64,000 nucleotides of DNA from NCBI GenBank assembly GCA_019239975.1, contig JAFAZE010000007.1, positions 1 to 64,000 of the forward strand, given 5' to 3'. Numbering within the stretch: position 1 is the first letter of the stretch; every line of letters begins with the position of its first letter. This DNA comes from Streptosporangiaceae bacterium (GTDB lineage: Bacteria > Actinomycetota > Actinomycetes > Streptosporangiales > Streptosporangiaceae). The translations under genes were made by a program, and so were the position numbers. The notes under the pieces were generated by a model. It ran no database searches. It was not told the DNA's origin and worked only from the letters and a program-made list of their open reading frames with translations. Below, piece after piece: positions 17,972 through 26,338 of the stretch.

Positions 17972-19108
17972 ATGACTCTCAGAGCACACTTCGCAGGGGC
18001 CGCCGCCGTGGTCGCGGCGCTCAGCATTACCGGTTTCACGGCGCCGGGCATCCAGCTCACGCCGGACGCGCCATCGCCGCCGGGGCCAGGCGCGAGCCAG
18101 CCCGCCGCCGGCCCGCACCAGCCCGGCGCCGCCGGCCCGCACTGGAACACCGGGGCGCCGCACTCGCCGCAACTGCTGCACCAGCTGGCGGGGCCGGTGA
18201 GCCGGACCGGCATGCCGGCCATGGCCGCCCCGCACCCGCGCGGCGTCGACGTGGCGGACTACCAGCATCCGGGCGGCGCGGCCATCAACTGGCAGCAGGT
18301 GGCGAGGGCGGGCTACAGGTTCGCCGCCATCAAGGCGACGGAGGGCACCTACTACGTCAACCCGTACGGCGCCGCCGACGTCGCTTCCGCGCGGCGCGCG
18401 GGCCTGTACACCGCCTACTATCACTTCGCGATCCCCAACGGGCCCGGCGGCGCCGCGCAGGCCGACTACGCGGTGCGGCAGTCGCACTTTGCGCCGGGCA
18501 GCCACCTGCTTCCATTCGAACTGGATATCGAATATAATCCGTACGGCCCGAACGAGTGCTACGGGCTCAGCCAGCGCAGCATGGTCGGCTGGATCGCCTC
18601 GTTCAGCAACGAGATCAGGCGCCTGACCGGGCAGCTTCCGATGATCTACACGACGGCTGACTGGTGGAACACATGCACCGGCGGCAACAGGTCGTTCGGG
18701 GCGAACCCGCTGTGGGTCGCGGCATACGGGTTCGGCAGCCCGCCGCTGCCCGCGGGGTGGCGCACCTGGACGTTCTGGCAGTTCAGCAGCAGCGGCACGG
18801 TGCCCGGCATCCGGACGCCGGGTAACACCGACGTCGACTACTTCAACGGGGCCCAGGTGACGCTGATCGACCCGGGAAACCAGCGCACCACCGCCGGCAG
18901 CAGGGTGGGGCTGCAGATCCAGTCGCTCAGCGCGGCCGCGGGTGAGACGCTCCGCTACACGGCCTCCGGCCTGCCGCCCGGGCTGACCATCGGCGGCAAC
19001 GGCGCCATCACGGGTATCGCCAGCCGCGCGGGCGTGTACCGGGTGACGGTCAGGGCGGCGAACGGGTTCGGCGGCGCGGGCTCGGTGACGTTCACCTGGC
19101 AGGTCTAG
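17972..19108 (+). CDS. secreted GH25 lysozyme with C-terminal Ig-like domain (copy 2)
   Basis: A 378-residue paralogue of the preceding gene with the same order: signal peptide (LRAHFAGAAAVVAALSITGF), Pro/Gly/Ala linker, GH25 domain from GVDVADYQHPGG through KATEGTYYVNPYG, FELDIEYNPYGPNECYG, SNEIRRLTGQLPMIYTTADWW and NTDVDYFNGAQ, then an Ig-like end (YTASGLPPGLTIGG, VTFTWQV). Catalytic Asp and Asp-x-Glu are intact in both copies. The central 80 residues are nearly identical to copy 1 while the linkers and Ig-like ends have diverged, as expected after tandem duplication followed by selection on the catalytic core. ATG 17972 is chosen by alignment with copy 1. Confidence 0.88.
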   Translation: MTLRAHFAGAAAVVAALSITGFTAPGIQLTPDAPSPPGPGASQPAAGPHQPGAAGPHWNTGAPHSPQLLHQLAGPVSRTGMPAMAAPHPRGVDVADYQHPGGAAINWQQVARAGYRFAAIKATEGTYYVNPYGAADVASARRAGLYTAYYHFAIPNGPGGAAQADYAVRQSHFAPGSHLLPFELDIEYNPYGPNECYGLSQRSMVGWIASFSNEIRRLTGQLPMIYTTADWWNTCTGGNRSFGANPLWVAAYGFGSPPLPAGWRTWTFWQFSSSGTVPGIRTPGNTDVDYFNGAQVTLIDPGNQRTTAGSRVGLQIQSLSAAAGETLRYTASGLPPGLTIGGNGAITGIASRAGVYRVTVRAANGFGGAGSVTFTWQV

Positions 19109-19119
19109 CCGCCCCGGGT

Positions 19120-20889
19120 TCAGGAGATCGCGGCGCGGGCGGCGGCGAGGACGCTGGCGCGCAGGGCGGTGCCGGCGGCCCGGTCGGTCCTGACCTCGAT
19201 CACGCGCAGCCCGCCGCCCTGCAGGGCCTTGACCAGGTCCTCCGGGCGGTCGAGGAGCTGGTAGGGCACGCCGAAGGCGGCGGTCAGGTGCGCCAGGTCC
19301 GCCCCGTGCGGGGTGCCGAAGACCCGCTCGAACGGCCCGTCGGGACCGCCGAACGCGGCCTGCTCCAGGGCCGAGAAGATCCCGCCGCCGTCGTTGTTGA
19401 CGACGATCACGCACAGGTCGGGGCGCGGCTCGCCGGGCCCGATCGCCAGGCCCGGGGCGTCGTGCAGCAAGGCCAGGTCGCCGACGAGCGCGAACGCGGG
19501 GCCGCCGTGCGCCAGCGCCGCGCCCGCCGCCGCCGACACGGTGCCGTCGATGCCGCTCGCTCCCCGGCTGGCCAGGATCCGGATATCGGCCCGCGGGGGC
19601 ATGTGCGAGTCCACGTCGCGGACGGGCATGCTGGACCCGGTCCACAGCAGCGCGCCCTCGGGCAGCGCCCTGACCAGATCCCGCGCGAGCCTGGCCTCGC
19701 TCAGCGTCTCCTCCCCGTCGAGCACGGCGTCGGCGGCGCGACGCGCCGCGGCGTCGGCCGCGCGCCACTCCCCCAGCCAGGCACCCCGGCCGTCCGGTTT
19801 GCCGGTGAGGCGCACGGAGCCGGCCACATCGGTGGCGCCGCGCTGCGGGTCGGTCCAGCGGCCCGGTCCCTGCGCCACGGCCACGTGCCGTTTGGCCGCT
19901 CCAGCCGTCCCCGCGACCGCGGCCGCCCCGGCGGCGAGCAGGGCCGACTGCGGGCGGGACAGGCCGGGGCGGCCGGCGGACACGATCACGTCCGGCCGGT
20001 GCCCGGCCATGAACCCCGGGGTAGCCAGCAGGTACTGGTAGGCGGACAGCGCGTTCGGGCCGCGGCGGGCGTTTGACGACGGCTCGGCGAGCACCGGCCA
20101 GCCGGCCCGGTCCGCGAGCTCGAGCAGCGGCCCGGCGTCGTAGTCACCGTCGCCGCACACGACCACGCCCCGCTCGGTCCACGGCAGCCGGAGCGTGCGG
20201 CCCGGATCCGGCGGCGCGGCGAAGCCCGCGAACCGCGTCCACGGCGCGCCGTCCGGCCGGCCGTCCAGCGTCCCGGGCCAGGAGTCCCCGGCCGTGGAGC
20301 CGTCGGGCGCGAGACCCCCGGGAGCGGGATCCCCGGTATCGGGGACCAGCGGCTCGCGGAAGGGCAGGTTGAGGTGCACCGGCCCGGGCTGGCCGCCCGC
20401 GGCGCCCGCCCCGTATGCCCACGCCTGGCAGGCCAGCGACCGCCAGTACGCCGCGCTCTGCGGCCGTTTCTCGGGCAGGCCGGCGTCGCTGAACCAGCGG
20501 ACCGCGCTCCCGTACAGCTTGATCTGGTCGATCGTCTGGTTCGCCCCGGTGCCGCGCAGCTCCGGCGGCCGGTCCGCGGTCAGCACGAGCAGCGGCACGC
20601 CGGACTCGTCGGCCTCGATCACCGCCGGGTGGAAGTTCGCCGCGGCGGTGCCCGACGTGCACAGCACGGCGACCGGGCGGCGGGCGGCCTTGGCCAGGCC
20701 GAGCGCGGTGAACGACGCCGACCGCTCGTCGATCCGCATGTGCAGCCGCAGCCGCCCGCGCCGGTCCTGCTCGAAGAAGGCCATGGCCAGGGGCGTCGAC
20801 CGGGAGCCCGGCGCGACGACCACGTCGCGCATGCCGCACCGGATGAGCTCGTCGCTGAACACGGCGCCGAACGCGGTGGAGGGATTCAC
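19120..20889 (-). CDS. menD: 2-succinyl-5-enolpyruvyl-6-hydroxy-3-cyclohexene-1-carboxylate synthase
   Basis: A ThDP-dependent enzyme that condenses isochorismate with 2-oxoglutarate in menaquinone synthesis. 589 residues from GTG 20889, which overlaps the menC stop as GTGA. Diagnostic blocks are VVVAPGSRSTPLAMAF (about 21-36), MRIDERSASFTALGLAKA with the ThDP-activating Glu, CTSGTAAANFHPAVIEA, TADRPPELRGTGANQTIDQ, and the C-terminal ThDP/Mg motif GDLALLHD plus VVNNDGGGIFS. No gap in the family order is visible. With menC, menE and menF in the window, the o-succinylbenzoate route is represented; menB and menA are not in this window. Confidence 0.95.
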   Translation of the reverse strand: MNPSTAFGAVFSDELIRCGMRDVVVAPGSRSTPLAMAFFEQDRRGRLRLHMRIDERSASFTALGLAKAARRPVAVLCTSGTAAANFHPAVIEADESGVPLLVLTADRPPELRGTGANQTIDQIKLYGSAVRWFSDAGLPEKRPQSAAYWRSLACQAWAYGAGAAGGQPGPVHLNLPFREPLVPDTGDPAPGGLAPDGSTAGDSWPGTLDGRPDGAPWTRFAGFAAPPDPGRTLRLPWTERGVVVCGDGDYDAGPLLELADRAGWPVLAEPSSNARRGPNALSAYQYLLATPGFMAGHRPDVIVSAGRPGLSRPQSALLAAGAAAVAGTAGAAKRHVAVAQGPGRWTDPQRGATDVAGSVRLTGKPDGRGAWLGEWRAADAAARRAADAVLDGEETLSEARLARDLVRALPEGALLWTGSSMPVRDVDSHMPPRADIRILASRGASGIDGTVSAAAGAALAHGGPAFALVGDLALLHDAPGLAIGPGEPRPDLCVIVVNNDGGGIFSALEQAAFGGPDGPFERVFGTPHGADLAHLTAAFGVPYQLLDRPEDLVKALQGGGLRVIEVRTDRAAGTALRASVLAAARAAIS

Positions 20890-21857
20890 GCCGGCCGCTC
20901 CGCGGGGAGGAACTCGGCGGCGGCCAGCGCCCGCTTGCGCCAGGGCGCCGGGTCGGCCTCCCAGCGCGCCAGCGCCGCGGCGTCGGCCGGCGGCCGGCGA
21001 ACCGGCAGCTCTCCCCCGGTCTCCGCCAGCGGGGAGGCCGTGACATCCCCGGCGAGCAGCGACATCGTGGCGAGGCCGCACGCGTACGGCAGCTCGGGCA
21101 GCGCCGCGGCCAGCGCCACCCCGGCGGCCAGGCCGACCGAGGTGTCGACGGCGCTGGACACCACGGCCGGCAGGCCGCAGGCCTCCGCCACCCGCAGCGC
21201 CGCGCGGACCCCGCCGAGCGGCGCGACCTTCAGCATCACGATGTCGGCCGCGCCGGCGGCGCGGACCCGCAGCGGGTCCTCGGCCCTCCTGATCGACTCG
21301 TCGGCCGCGATCGGGATGGCGACCCGCCGGCGCAGCTCCGCGAGCTCGTCCAGGGTGGCGCACGGCTGCTCGGCGTACTCCAGCCCGAAGGCGGCCAGCC
21401 GCCGGAGCATCCGCACGGCCCGGTCAACCCCCCATCCGCCGTTCGCGTCGACGCGGATCCTGCCCTCCGGGCCGAGCGCGTCACGCACCGCCTCGACCCG
21501 CTCGATGTCGGCGGCGTCGTCCTGGCCGCGCTCGGCCACCTTGACCTTCGCCGTCCGGCACTCGGACGCCGTGACGATCTGCCTGGCGCGTTCGGGTCCC
21601 ACCGCGGGCACTGTCGCGTTCACCGGTATCCGGTCCCGCACCGGCGCGGGCCAGGGCGCCAGCGCCGACTCCAGCGCGCTCGCCAGCCAGCGCGCGGACT
21701 CGCGCGGGCCGTACTCGGCGAACGGCGAGAACTCGCCCCACCCGGCCGGCCCCAGCAGGACCGCGCCCTCGCGGACGGTGATTCCGCGGAACCTGGTCCG
21801 CATCGGAATCGCGAACGCCCGCAGCCCGTCCAGCAGGCCCGGCAGGTCACCAGTCAT
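20886..21857 (-). CDS. menC: o-succinylbenzoate synthase
   Basis: An enolase-superfamily enzyme that dehydrates the MenD product to o-succinylbenzoate. The 323 residues show the acid/base lysine pair as AKVKVAE (about 108-114), metal ligands in DANGGW (Asp, about 137), EYAEQP (Glu, about 161) and AADES (Asp/Glu, about 183-187), and the opposite lysine in VMLKVAPLGG. This KxK...D...E...D/K set is the muconate-lactonising/OSBS type. Start is ATG 21857; it is followed by menD with a 4-base overlap, so the two are one operon. The divergent menE lies about 100 bp upstream, so regulation may be shared. Confidence 0.93.
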   Translation of the reverse strand: MTGDLPGLLDGLRAFAIPMRTRFRGITVREGAVLLGPAGWGEFSPFAEYGPRESARWLASALESALAPWPAPVRDRIPVNATVPAVGPERARQIVTASECRTAKVKVAERGQDDAADIERVEAVRDALGPEGRIRVDANGGWGVDRAVRMLRRLAAFGLEYAEQPCATLDELAELRRRVAIPIAADESIRRAEDPLRVRAAGAADIVMLKVAPLGGVRAALRVAEACGLPAVVSSAVDTSVGLAAGVALAAALPELPYACGLATMSLLAGDVTASPLAETGGELPVRRPPADAAALARWEADPAPWRKRALAAAEFLPAERPA

Positions 21858-21959
21858 CGCGCAGTCCCCAACGTGGTCGATGTGCCATTGAGCACGCTAG
21901 AACGTAGTCGATGACCGGTGCCGTTCGGCTGCTCGTAACCACGTCTAACCTTAACGATC

Positions 21960-23234
21960 GTGGTGAAGCGCTCCCTGCAGGCGGTCCTGGTCTCCGGCCC
22001 GGCGGATGCCGGGCGGCTCATGGGCCCGCTGGCGAGGGCGCTGGACGGCAGCGGTCCCGCGGTCCTTCCGCTGGACGCGGGGCTGCCCGCGGCGCGGCTG
22101 CGCGAGCTCCTCGGCGCCTTCGCCCCGGATACCGTGGTGGGCGCCGACGGTGTGACCACCGCTCGTTCGGTAAACAAAAAAACGGCCGAGGATACGGCGG
22201 TGATCATCGGCACCTCCGGTTCCACCGGCGAGCCCAAGGGGGTCGAGCTGAGCGCGGCGGCGCTGCTGCACTCGGCGCGCGCCTCGCTGGAGCGGATCGG
22301 CGCCCGGCCTGGCGAGCGGTGGCTGTGCTGCCTGCCGGTCACCCATGTCGCGGGCATCCAGGTGCTGGTCCGGTCGCTGGCCAGCGGGACCGATCCGGTG
22401 CTGGCCGACAGGATAGATATACAGAACGCGGCGTGCTGCGACTATGTGTCACTGGTCCCCACTCAGCTGCGGCGCCTGCTCGGGGGCGCCGCCGGGCGGG
22501 ACGACGGCGAGCAGGCAGGCGGGCGCGGCGGCGAGGCGGGAGGCGCGGGCGCCGGTGAGCCGGCAGGGCGGCAAGGCGGCAATCCGCTGGCGGCGTTCCG
22601 GGCGGTGCTGCTCGGCGGCGCCCCCGCGCCCGCCGGCCTGGTGGCGGCGGCGCGCGAGGCCGGGGTGCGGGTGATAACGACCTACGGCATGACGGAGACC
22701 TGCGGCGGCTGCGTCTACGACGGGATCCCGCTGGACGGCGTCACGGTCCGCGCCGACCGCGACGGCAGGCTGGCCATCGCGGGGCCCGTACTTTTCAGCC
22801 GGTACCGCGGCCGCCCGGACCTGACCGCCGCGGCGCTGCGCAACGGGGAGTTCGTCACCTCCGACCTCGGTTACCTGGACAACGACGGGCGCGTCGTCGT
22901 CCGCGGCCGGGCCGACGACGTGATCAACACCGGCGGGCGCAAGGTGGTGCCGGCCGAGGTCGCCGCGGCGCTGGAGTCCTGCCCCGGCGTCCGCGAGGCC
23001 GTGGTGGTCGGGCGCCCCGACCCGGAGTGGGGCGAGCGCGTCACCGCGATCGTGGTGCCGGAGGATCCCCGCGACCCGCCGGGCCCCGAATTGTTGCGTA
23101 TGCATGTGCGGGCCCGCCTGCCGCGTTACGCTTCACCAAGCGAGGTCGTGCTGGCGGAAGACATCCCGATGCTTCCCAGCGGCAAACCGGACCTCGCGCG
23201 GCTCCGCCGAGCGCCACAACAGCGGGAAACGTGA
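21960..23234 (+). CDS. menE: o-succinylbenzoate-CoA ligase
   Basis: An ANL-superfamily enzyme that adenylates o-succinylbenzoate and joins it to CoA. Visible motifs are the P-loop GTSGSTGEPKGVELS (about 82-96), PVTHVAGIQVLVRSL, VSLVPTQLRRLL, TTYGMTETCGGCVYDG (about 239-254), TSDLGYLDNDGRVVVRGRADDVINTGGRKVVPAEV (hinge and A5-A8 region, about 300-334) and a terminal LPSGKPDLARL holding the catalytic Lys. A 35-residue Gly/Ala/Arg-rich insert (about 176-210) interrupts the ordinary fold. Starts with two consecutive GTG codons at 21960 without a visible ribosome-binding site. It faces away from menC-menD. Confidence 0.92.
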   Translation: MVKRSLQAVLVSGPADAGRLMGPLARALDGSGPAVLPLDAGLPAARLRELLGAFAPDTVVGADGVTTARSVNKKTAEDTAVIIGTSGSTGEPKGVELSAAALLHSARASLERIGARPGERWLCCLPVTHVAGIQVLVRSLASGTDPVLADRIDIQNAACCDYVSLVPTQLRRLLGGAAGRDDGEQAGGRGGEAGGAGAGEPAGRQGGNPLAAFRAVLLGGAPAPAGLVAAAREAGVRVITTYGMTETCGGCVYDGIPLDGVTVRADRDGRLAIAGPVLFSRYRGRPDLTAAALRNGEFVTSDLGYLDNDGRVVVRGRADDVINTGGRKVVPAEVAAALESCPGVREAVVVGRPDPEWGERVTAIVVPEDPRDPPGPELLRMHVRARLPRYASPSEVVLAEDIPMLPSGKPDLARLRRAPQQRET

Positions 23235-23242
23235 CTTGCGAC

Positions 23243-23269
23243 GGGAACATTCTCCCGCGGGAAGCGTTA
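23243..23269 (+). promoter_or_regulatory. candidate ECF (SigR-type) promoter upstream of the principal sigma gene
   Basis: GGGAAC (23243-23248) is followed after 17 bases by GTTA (23266-23269). In streptomycetes one hrdB promoter is SigR-dependent with GGAAT and GTT boxes 18-19 bases apart, so position and bases fit approximately, though the spacing is one base short and the last -35 base differs. It would give a leader of about 110 nt. Confidence 0.3.
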
Positions 23270-23385
23270 GTAAATAGTGCCCGCTCCGATGCCCGGCGGG
23301 CCACCCGCCAGCAATCTGGAGCGCCGTAGGGCGTTGGTGAACGACGCAGCAAATGCGCTCGTTACAAGGAGGAGGGAGGTGTCTC

Positions 23386-24720
23386 ATGCCGCGGATCGCC
23401 ATGGCTTCGCCGGCCGCGCAAGACGATGAGGCAAGCATGACACGCGTGGACGATCTGGTCCAGCGCGGGCGCAGTCAGGGTCACCTGTCCCTTTCGGAAC
23501 TGCGGACGGCTTTCGAGCAAGCAGGTCTCACGCCGGCAGAGGGACGGTCAATTCTGCGCGAGCTGAGCGAGGCAGGAGTGCGACTCGCGAACGAGGACAC
23601 CGAGACGGCAGCGCCCGCCGTGGCGCGCCCCGCGCGGCGGACGAAGGCACGCCGCGCCACGGTGTCGTCCGGTGGCGGCGTGGCCGGGGAGCCGCCGGCA
23701 CCGGACGACGAGGAGCCCGACTTCGGCGACGCCGACGTGGCGTCGATCGAGGCCGAGGCGGCCGCTCTCGTGGAGAGCGGCAGTTCGGCTGACCTGGATG
23801 ACCAGACGCCCGCCATGGGCGACTCGGTGCACACGTACCTCAAGTCCATCGGGCGTACCAGCCTGCTCACCGCGGAGCAGGAGGTCGACCTGGCCAAGCG
23901 GATCGAGGCCGGCCTGTTCGCGGAGCACAAGCTGGACACCGATCCCGGCCTGGACCCCGAGTTCCGGCACGAGCTCGAGCTCGTCGCCGAGGACGGCAGG
24001 CGCGCCAAGGCGCACATGCTCGAGGCGAACCTGCGCCTGGTCGTTTCGGTGGCGAAGAAGTACAGCGACCGCGGCCTGTCGCTGCTCGACGTGGTGCAGG
24101 AAGGGAACCTGGGCCTTATCCGCGCGGTCGAGAAGTTCGACTACACCAAGGGCTACAAGTTCTCCACCTACGCCATGTGGTGGATCCGGCAGGCCATTCA
24201 GCGCGGCTTCGCCGACTCGGCGCGGACCATCCGGCTGCCGGTGCACGTGCTGGAGATGCTCTCGAAGCTCTCCCGCGTCGAGCGTGACATGCACCAGCGC
24301 CTCGGCCGGGAGCCCACCCCCGAGGAACTCGCCGTCGAGCTGGACCGGACCCCGGACCAGATCGAGGAGCTGCTGCGGACCTCCCGCCAGCCGATCTCGC
24401 TCGACTCCACGATCGGCGAGGACGGCGAGACGTCCATCGGCGACCTCATCGAGGACGTCGACGCGCCCGAGGCGTCGGAGCTTGTCGACCGCCAGCTGAT
24501 GGCGGAGCAGCTTCGCTCGGCGCTGGACGCGCTGACGCCGCGGGAAGCGACGATCATGGCGATGCGGTTCGGCCTGTACGACGGCAACCCGCACACGCTG
24601 GACGAGATCGGCCGTGCCCTCGGGCTGACCCGGGAGCGGATCCGCCAGCTGGAGAAGCAGTCCCTGTCCAAGCTGCGCCACCCCAGCCGCGCCCAGCCGC
24701 TGCTCGACTTCGCGTCCTAG
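23386..24720 (+). CDS. principal RNA polymerase sigma factor (HrdB/SigA type)
   Basis: A group 1/2 sigma-70 protein of 444 residues. Region 1.1-like N-terminal helices (TRVDDLVQRGRSQGHLSLSE) precede an acidic/basic linker. Region 1.2 follows (DSVHTYLKSIGRTSLLTAEQEVDLAKRIE, about 146-174), then region 2 with NLRLVVSVAKKYSDRGLSLLDVVQEGN, KFSTYAMWWIRQAIQRG for promoter melting, region 3, and region 4 with the -35 reader LGLTRERIRQLEKQSLSKLRHP. It ends in LLDFAS, as housekeeping sigmas do. ATG 23386 is chosen because AAGGAGGAGGGAGG stands 6-8 bases before it; a start 11 codons earlier would place that site inside the gene. The length and intact region 1 favour the essential sigma over an alternative one. 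Confidence 0.92.
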   Translation: MPRIAMASPAAQDDEASMTRVDDLVQRGRSQGHLSLSELRTAFEQAGLTPAEGRSILRELSEAGVRLANEDTETAAPAVARPARRTKARRATVSSGGGVAGEPPAPDDEEPDFGDADVASIEAEAAALVESGSSADLDDQTPAMGDSVHTYLKSIGRTSLLTAEQEVDLAKRIEAGLFAEHKLDTDPGLDPEFRHELELVAEDGRRAKAHMLEANLRLVVSVAKKYSDRGLSLLDVVQEGNLGLIRAVEKFDYTKGYKFSTYAMWWIRQAIQRGFADSARTIRLPVHVLEMLSKLSRVERDMHQRLGREPTPEELAVELDRTPDQIEELLRTSRQPISLDSTIGEDGETSIGDLIEDVDAPEASELVDRQLMAEQLRSALDALTPREATIMAMRFGLYDGNPHTLDEIGRALGLTRERIRQLEKQSLSKLRHPSRAQPLLDFAS

Positions 24721-24872
24721 CGAGTTTGACGCGCCTTCCCCGGCGCTGACCACGTGCCGGACCCGACCTCCCGCCGGGTCCGGCACGTTGCTTTTGGGTG
24801 TACTTGTCTCCGGCGCAGTTCCCAGCCACGCTACATTTTGCAGATCCGAACGAGATAACGGAGGACCGGACT

Positions 24873-25076
24873 GTGAGCGACGGGGGCACGGTGGACGACG
24901 AGATCGGGGCTGACTACAGCCCGCAGCTGCGCCAGGCGGCCGAGATACTGGCCGAGGACGCCAACGGGGCGATTCCCTACCTGCTGTTCTCCATCGCCAA
25001 GAGCCTGGAGGACATGTCGTTCCTGCTGGCGAACGACAGCATCAGCGTCATCACGGACGCCGACGTCGACGACTGA
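24873..25076 (+). CDS. small acidic hypothetical protein
   Basis: 67 residues, strongly acidic, predicted helical: DYSPQLRQAAEILAEDANGAIPYLLFSIAKSLEDMSFLLANDSISVITDADVDD. The GTG at 24873 follows GGAGG with 8 bases between, so it is preferred over an ATG 25 codons upstream. Located about 150 bp after the sigma-factor gene in the same direction. I do not recognise the family; no DNA-binding or membrane signature is present. Confidence 0.6.
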   Translation: MSDGGTVDDEIGADYSPQLRQAAEILAEDANGAIPYLLFSIAKSLEDMSFLLANDSISVITDADVDD

Positions 25077-25394
25077 CGACGTCGGCGGCTGACTGCTTGG
25101 CGCGTAGCCGGCTGCGCGGACAGGGGCTGCGACGCCGCCGCCTGCCGTTCGCCGGCGAGGGTGACCGCCGGGGCCGCCGGGGCCGCCCGGCCGCTTTCAC
25201 CACAGCAACGTCAGCCGCGATGGCAACGCCAGCCCCGCACGCCCGGGGGTGCGGCAGCCCGTCGGCCCCCCATCGCGGGGCCGTTGGCGCATTTGGCCCC
25301 GCCCAGTGGGGCCGTTGGCGCATTTGGCCCCGCGCGGGGGCCGGCCGCCGGCCCCGCTACCCCGCTGGGAACTGCCCGGCGTAGCCTCGTAGGC
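25077..25394. other. intergenic stretch holding a tandem palindromic repeat
   Basis: Apart from the repeat at 25277-25333 I see no gene. Frames crossing it are Arg/Pro/Gly-rich. A further GGCCCCGC at 25352-25360 may be a worn third unit. The promoter of fdhD must lie near 25340-25390 but no clear boxes are recognisable. Confidence 0.55.
25277..25333 (+). repeat. dispersed palindromic GC-rich repeat, copy 2 (two tandem units)
   Basis: Two identical 26-base units at 25277-25302 and 25308-25333, period 31. Each is bounded by GGGGCC and GGCCCC and can fold into a hairpin with a loop containing TTGGCGCATTT. The same arrangement, inverted and with mostly C/T changes, occurs at 15632-15678. Confidence 0.85.
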
Positions 25395-26252
25395 GTGACG
25401 ACGAGCGCAGCGCCTACGCGTACAGAGCGCCGGAAGATCCTGCGGGTGTCGCTGCCGGACGAGGTGGGGCAGCCGGGGCAGACCGGGCAGCCGGGGCAGA
25501 CCGGGCACGCCGAGCCGCGCGCCGACATCCTCGCGGTGGAGGAGCCGCTCGAGATCCGCGTCGGCGACACGCCGCTCACCGTGACCATGCGAACTCCGGG
25601 CGACGACCTCGACCTGGCGGCCGGCTTCCTGTTCACAGAGGGGCTCGTGGCGGCTCCCGGTGCCATCCGTGAGATCCGCATGTGCGACAGCAACGTGGCC
25701 GCGGTATCGCTGTCCCCGAACGATGACACGCTGCGCGTCCCGGGCCGCAACTTCCTGATGAACAGCGCGTGCGGCGTCTGCGGCAAGGACTCCATCGAGG
25801 CGATCCGGGTCCGCTCCGCGTTCGATGTCGCCGCGGACGACACCCGCGTGCCCGCCGCGACGCTCGCGGCGCTGCCCGGCCGGCTGCGCGCCGCGCAGCG
25901 CGTGTTCGCCTCCACCGGCGGGCTGCACGCCGCGGGCTTGTTCACCGCCGCCGGCGAGCTTCTTGTGCTGCGCGAGGACGTCGGCCGGCACAACGCGGTC
26001 GACAAGGTCGCGGGCTGGGCGCTGCGCTCCGGAAGGCTGCCGCTGGCAGGCTGCGTGCTGCTGGTCAGCGGGCGCGCCTCCTTCGAGCTCGCGCAGAAGG
26101 CGCTGATGATCGGCGTCCCGGTGCTAGCGGCCGTCTCGGCGCCGTCATCGCTCGCCGCCTCACTCGCCGAAGACGGCGGCATGACCCTCGTCGGATTCCT
26201 GCGGGGCACCACGATGAACGTCTACACCGGCTCCCACCGCGTCACGGTCTGA
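25395..26252 (+). CDS. fdhD: formate dehydrogenase accessory sulfurtransferase FdhD
   Basis: Transfers sulfur from a cysteine desulfurase to the molybdenum cofactor of formate dehydrogenase. The 285 residues contain the family blocks LAVEEPLEIRVGDTPLTVTMRTPGDDLDLAAGFLFTEGL (about 50-88), NSACGVCGKDSIEAI with the CxxC active-site pair (about 122-136), FASTGGLHAAGLF, LREDVGRHNAVDKVAG and SGRASFELAQKA, and end GTTMNVYTG. The first 45 residues include a GQPGQT/GQ repeat of no known role. GTG 25395 is the likely start. No formate dehydrogenase structural gene lies in the window. Confidence 0.94.
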   Translation: MTTSAAPTRTERRKILRVSLPDEVGQPGQTGQPGQTGHAEPRADILAVEEPLEIRVGDTPLTVTMRTPGDDLDLAAGFLFTEGLVAAPGAIREIRMCDSNVAAVSLSPNDDTLRVPGRNFLMNSACGVCGKDSIEAIRVRSAFDVAADDTRVPAATLAALPGRLRAAQRVFASTGGLHAAGLFTAAGELLVLREDVGRHNAVDKVAGWALRSGRLPLAGCVLLVSGRASFELAQKALMIGVPVLAAVSAPSSLAASLAEDGGMTLVGFLRGTTMNVYTGSHRVTV

Positions 26253-26259
26253 CCAGCGG

Positions 26260-26290
26260 CTGACGGTCCGGCCGGTACGGCTGATAGAGT
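26260..26290 (+). promoter_or_regulatory. candidate promoter for the trpS leader transcript
   Basis: CTGACG (26260-26265) and TAGAGT (26285-26290) resemble -35 and -10 hexamers, though 19 bases apart. If TAGAGT is the -10 box, transcription would begin at or next to the ATG of the leader peptide, giving a leaderless message, which is common in actinobacteria. Confidence 0.3.
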
Positions 26291-26296
26291 GCCGGT

Positions 26297-26338
26297 ATGC
26301 GTTGCATGTCATATGTGGGGGCGTGGCGTCCCGTTTAG
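26297..26338 (+). CDS. trpS leader peptide (13 aa, one Trp codon)
   Basis: An ATG-initiated frame encodes MRCMSYVGAWRPV and stops at TAG 26336-26338. The only Trp codon (TGG 26324-26326) is four codons before the stop. The stop overlaps the first base of strand 1 of the attenuator. A ribosome waiting on the Trp codon would leave strand 1 largely free; one that reaches the stop would cover it. This geometry, with a synthetase for the same amino acid downstream, supports a regulatory leader rather than a chance frame. Confidence 0.6.
   Translation: MRCMSYVGAWRPV

Noticed and set aside
25277..25333. Tandem repeat as a CRISPR array
   Set aside because: Only two units with a 5-base spacer; units are palindromic GC-rich hairpins and no cas gene is near.
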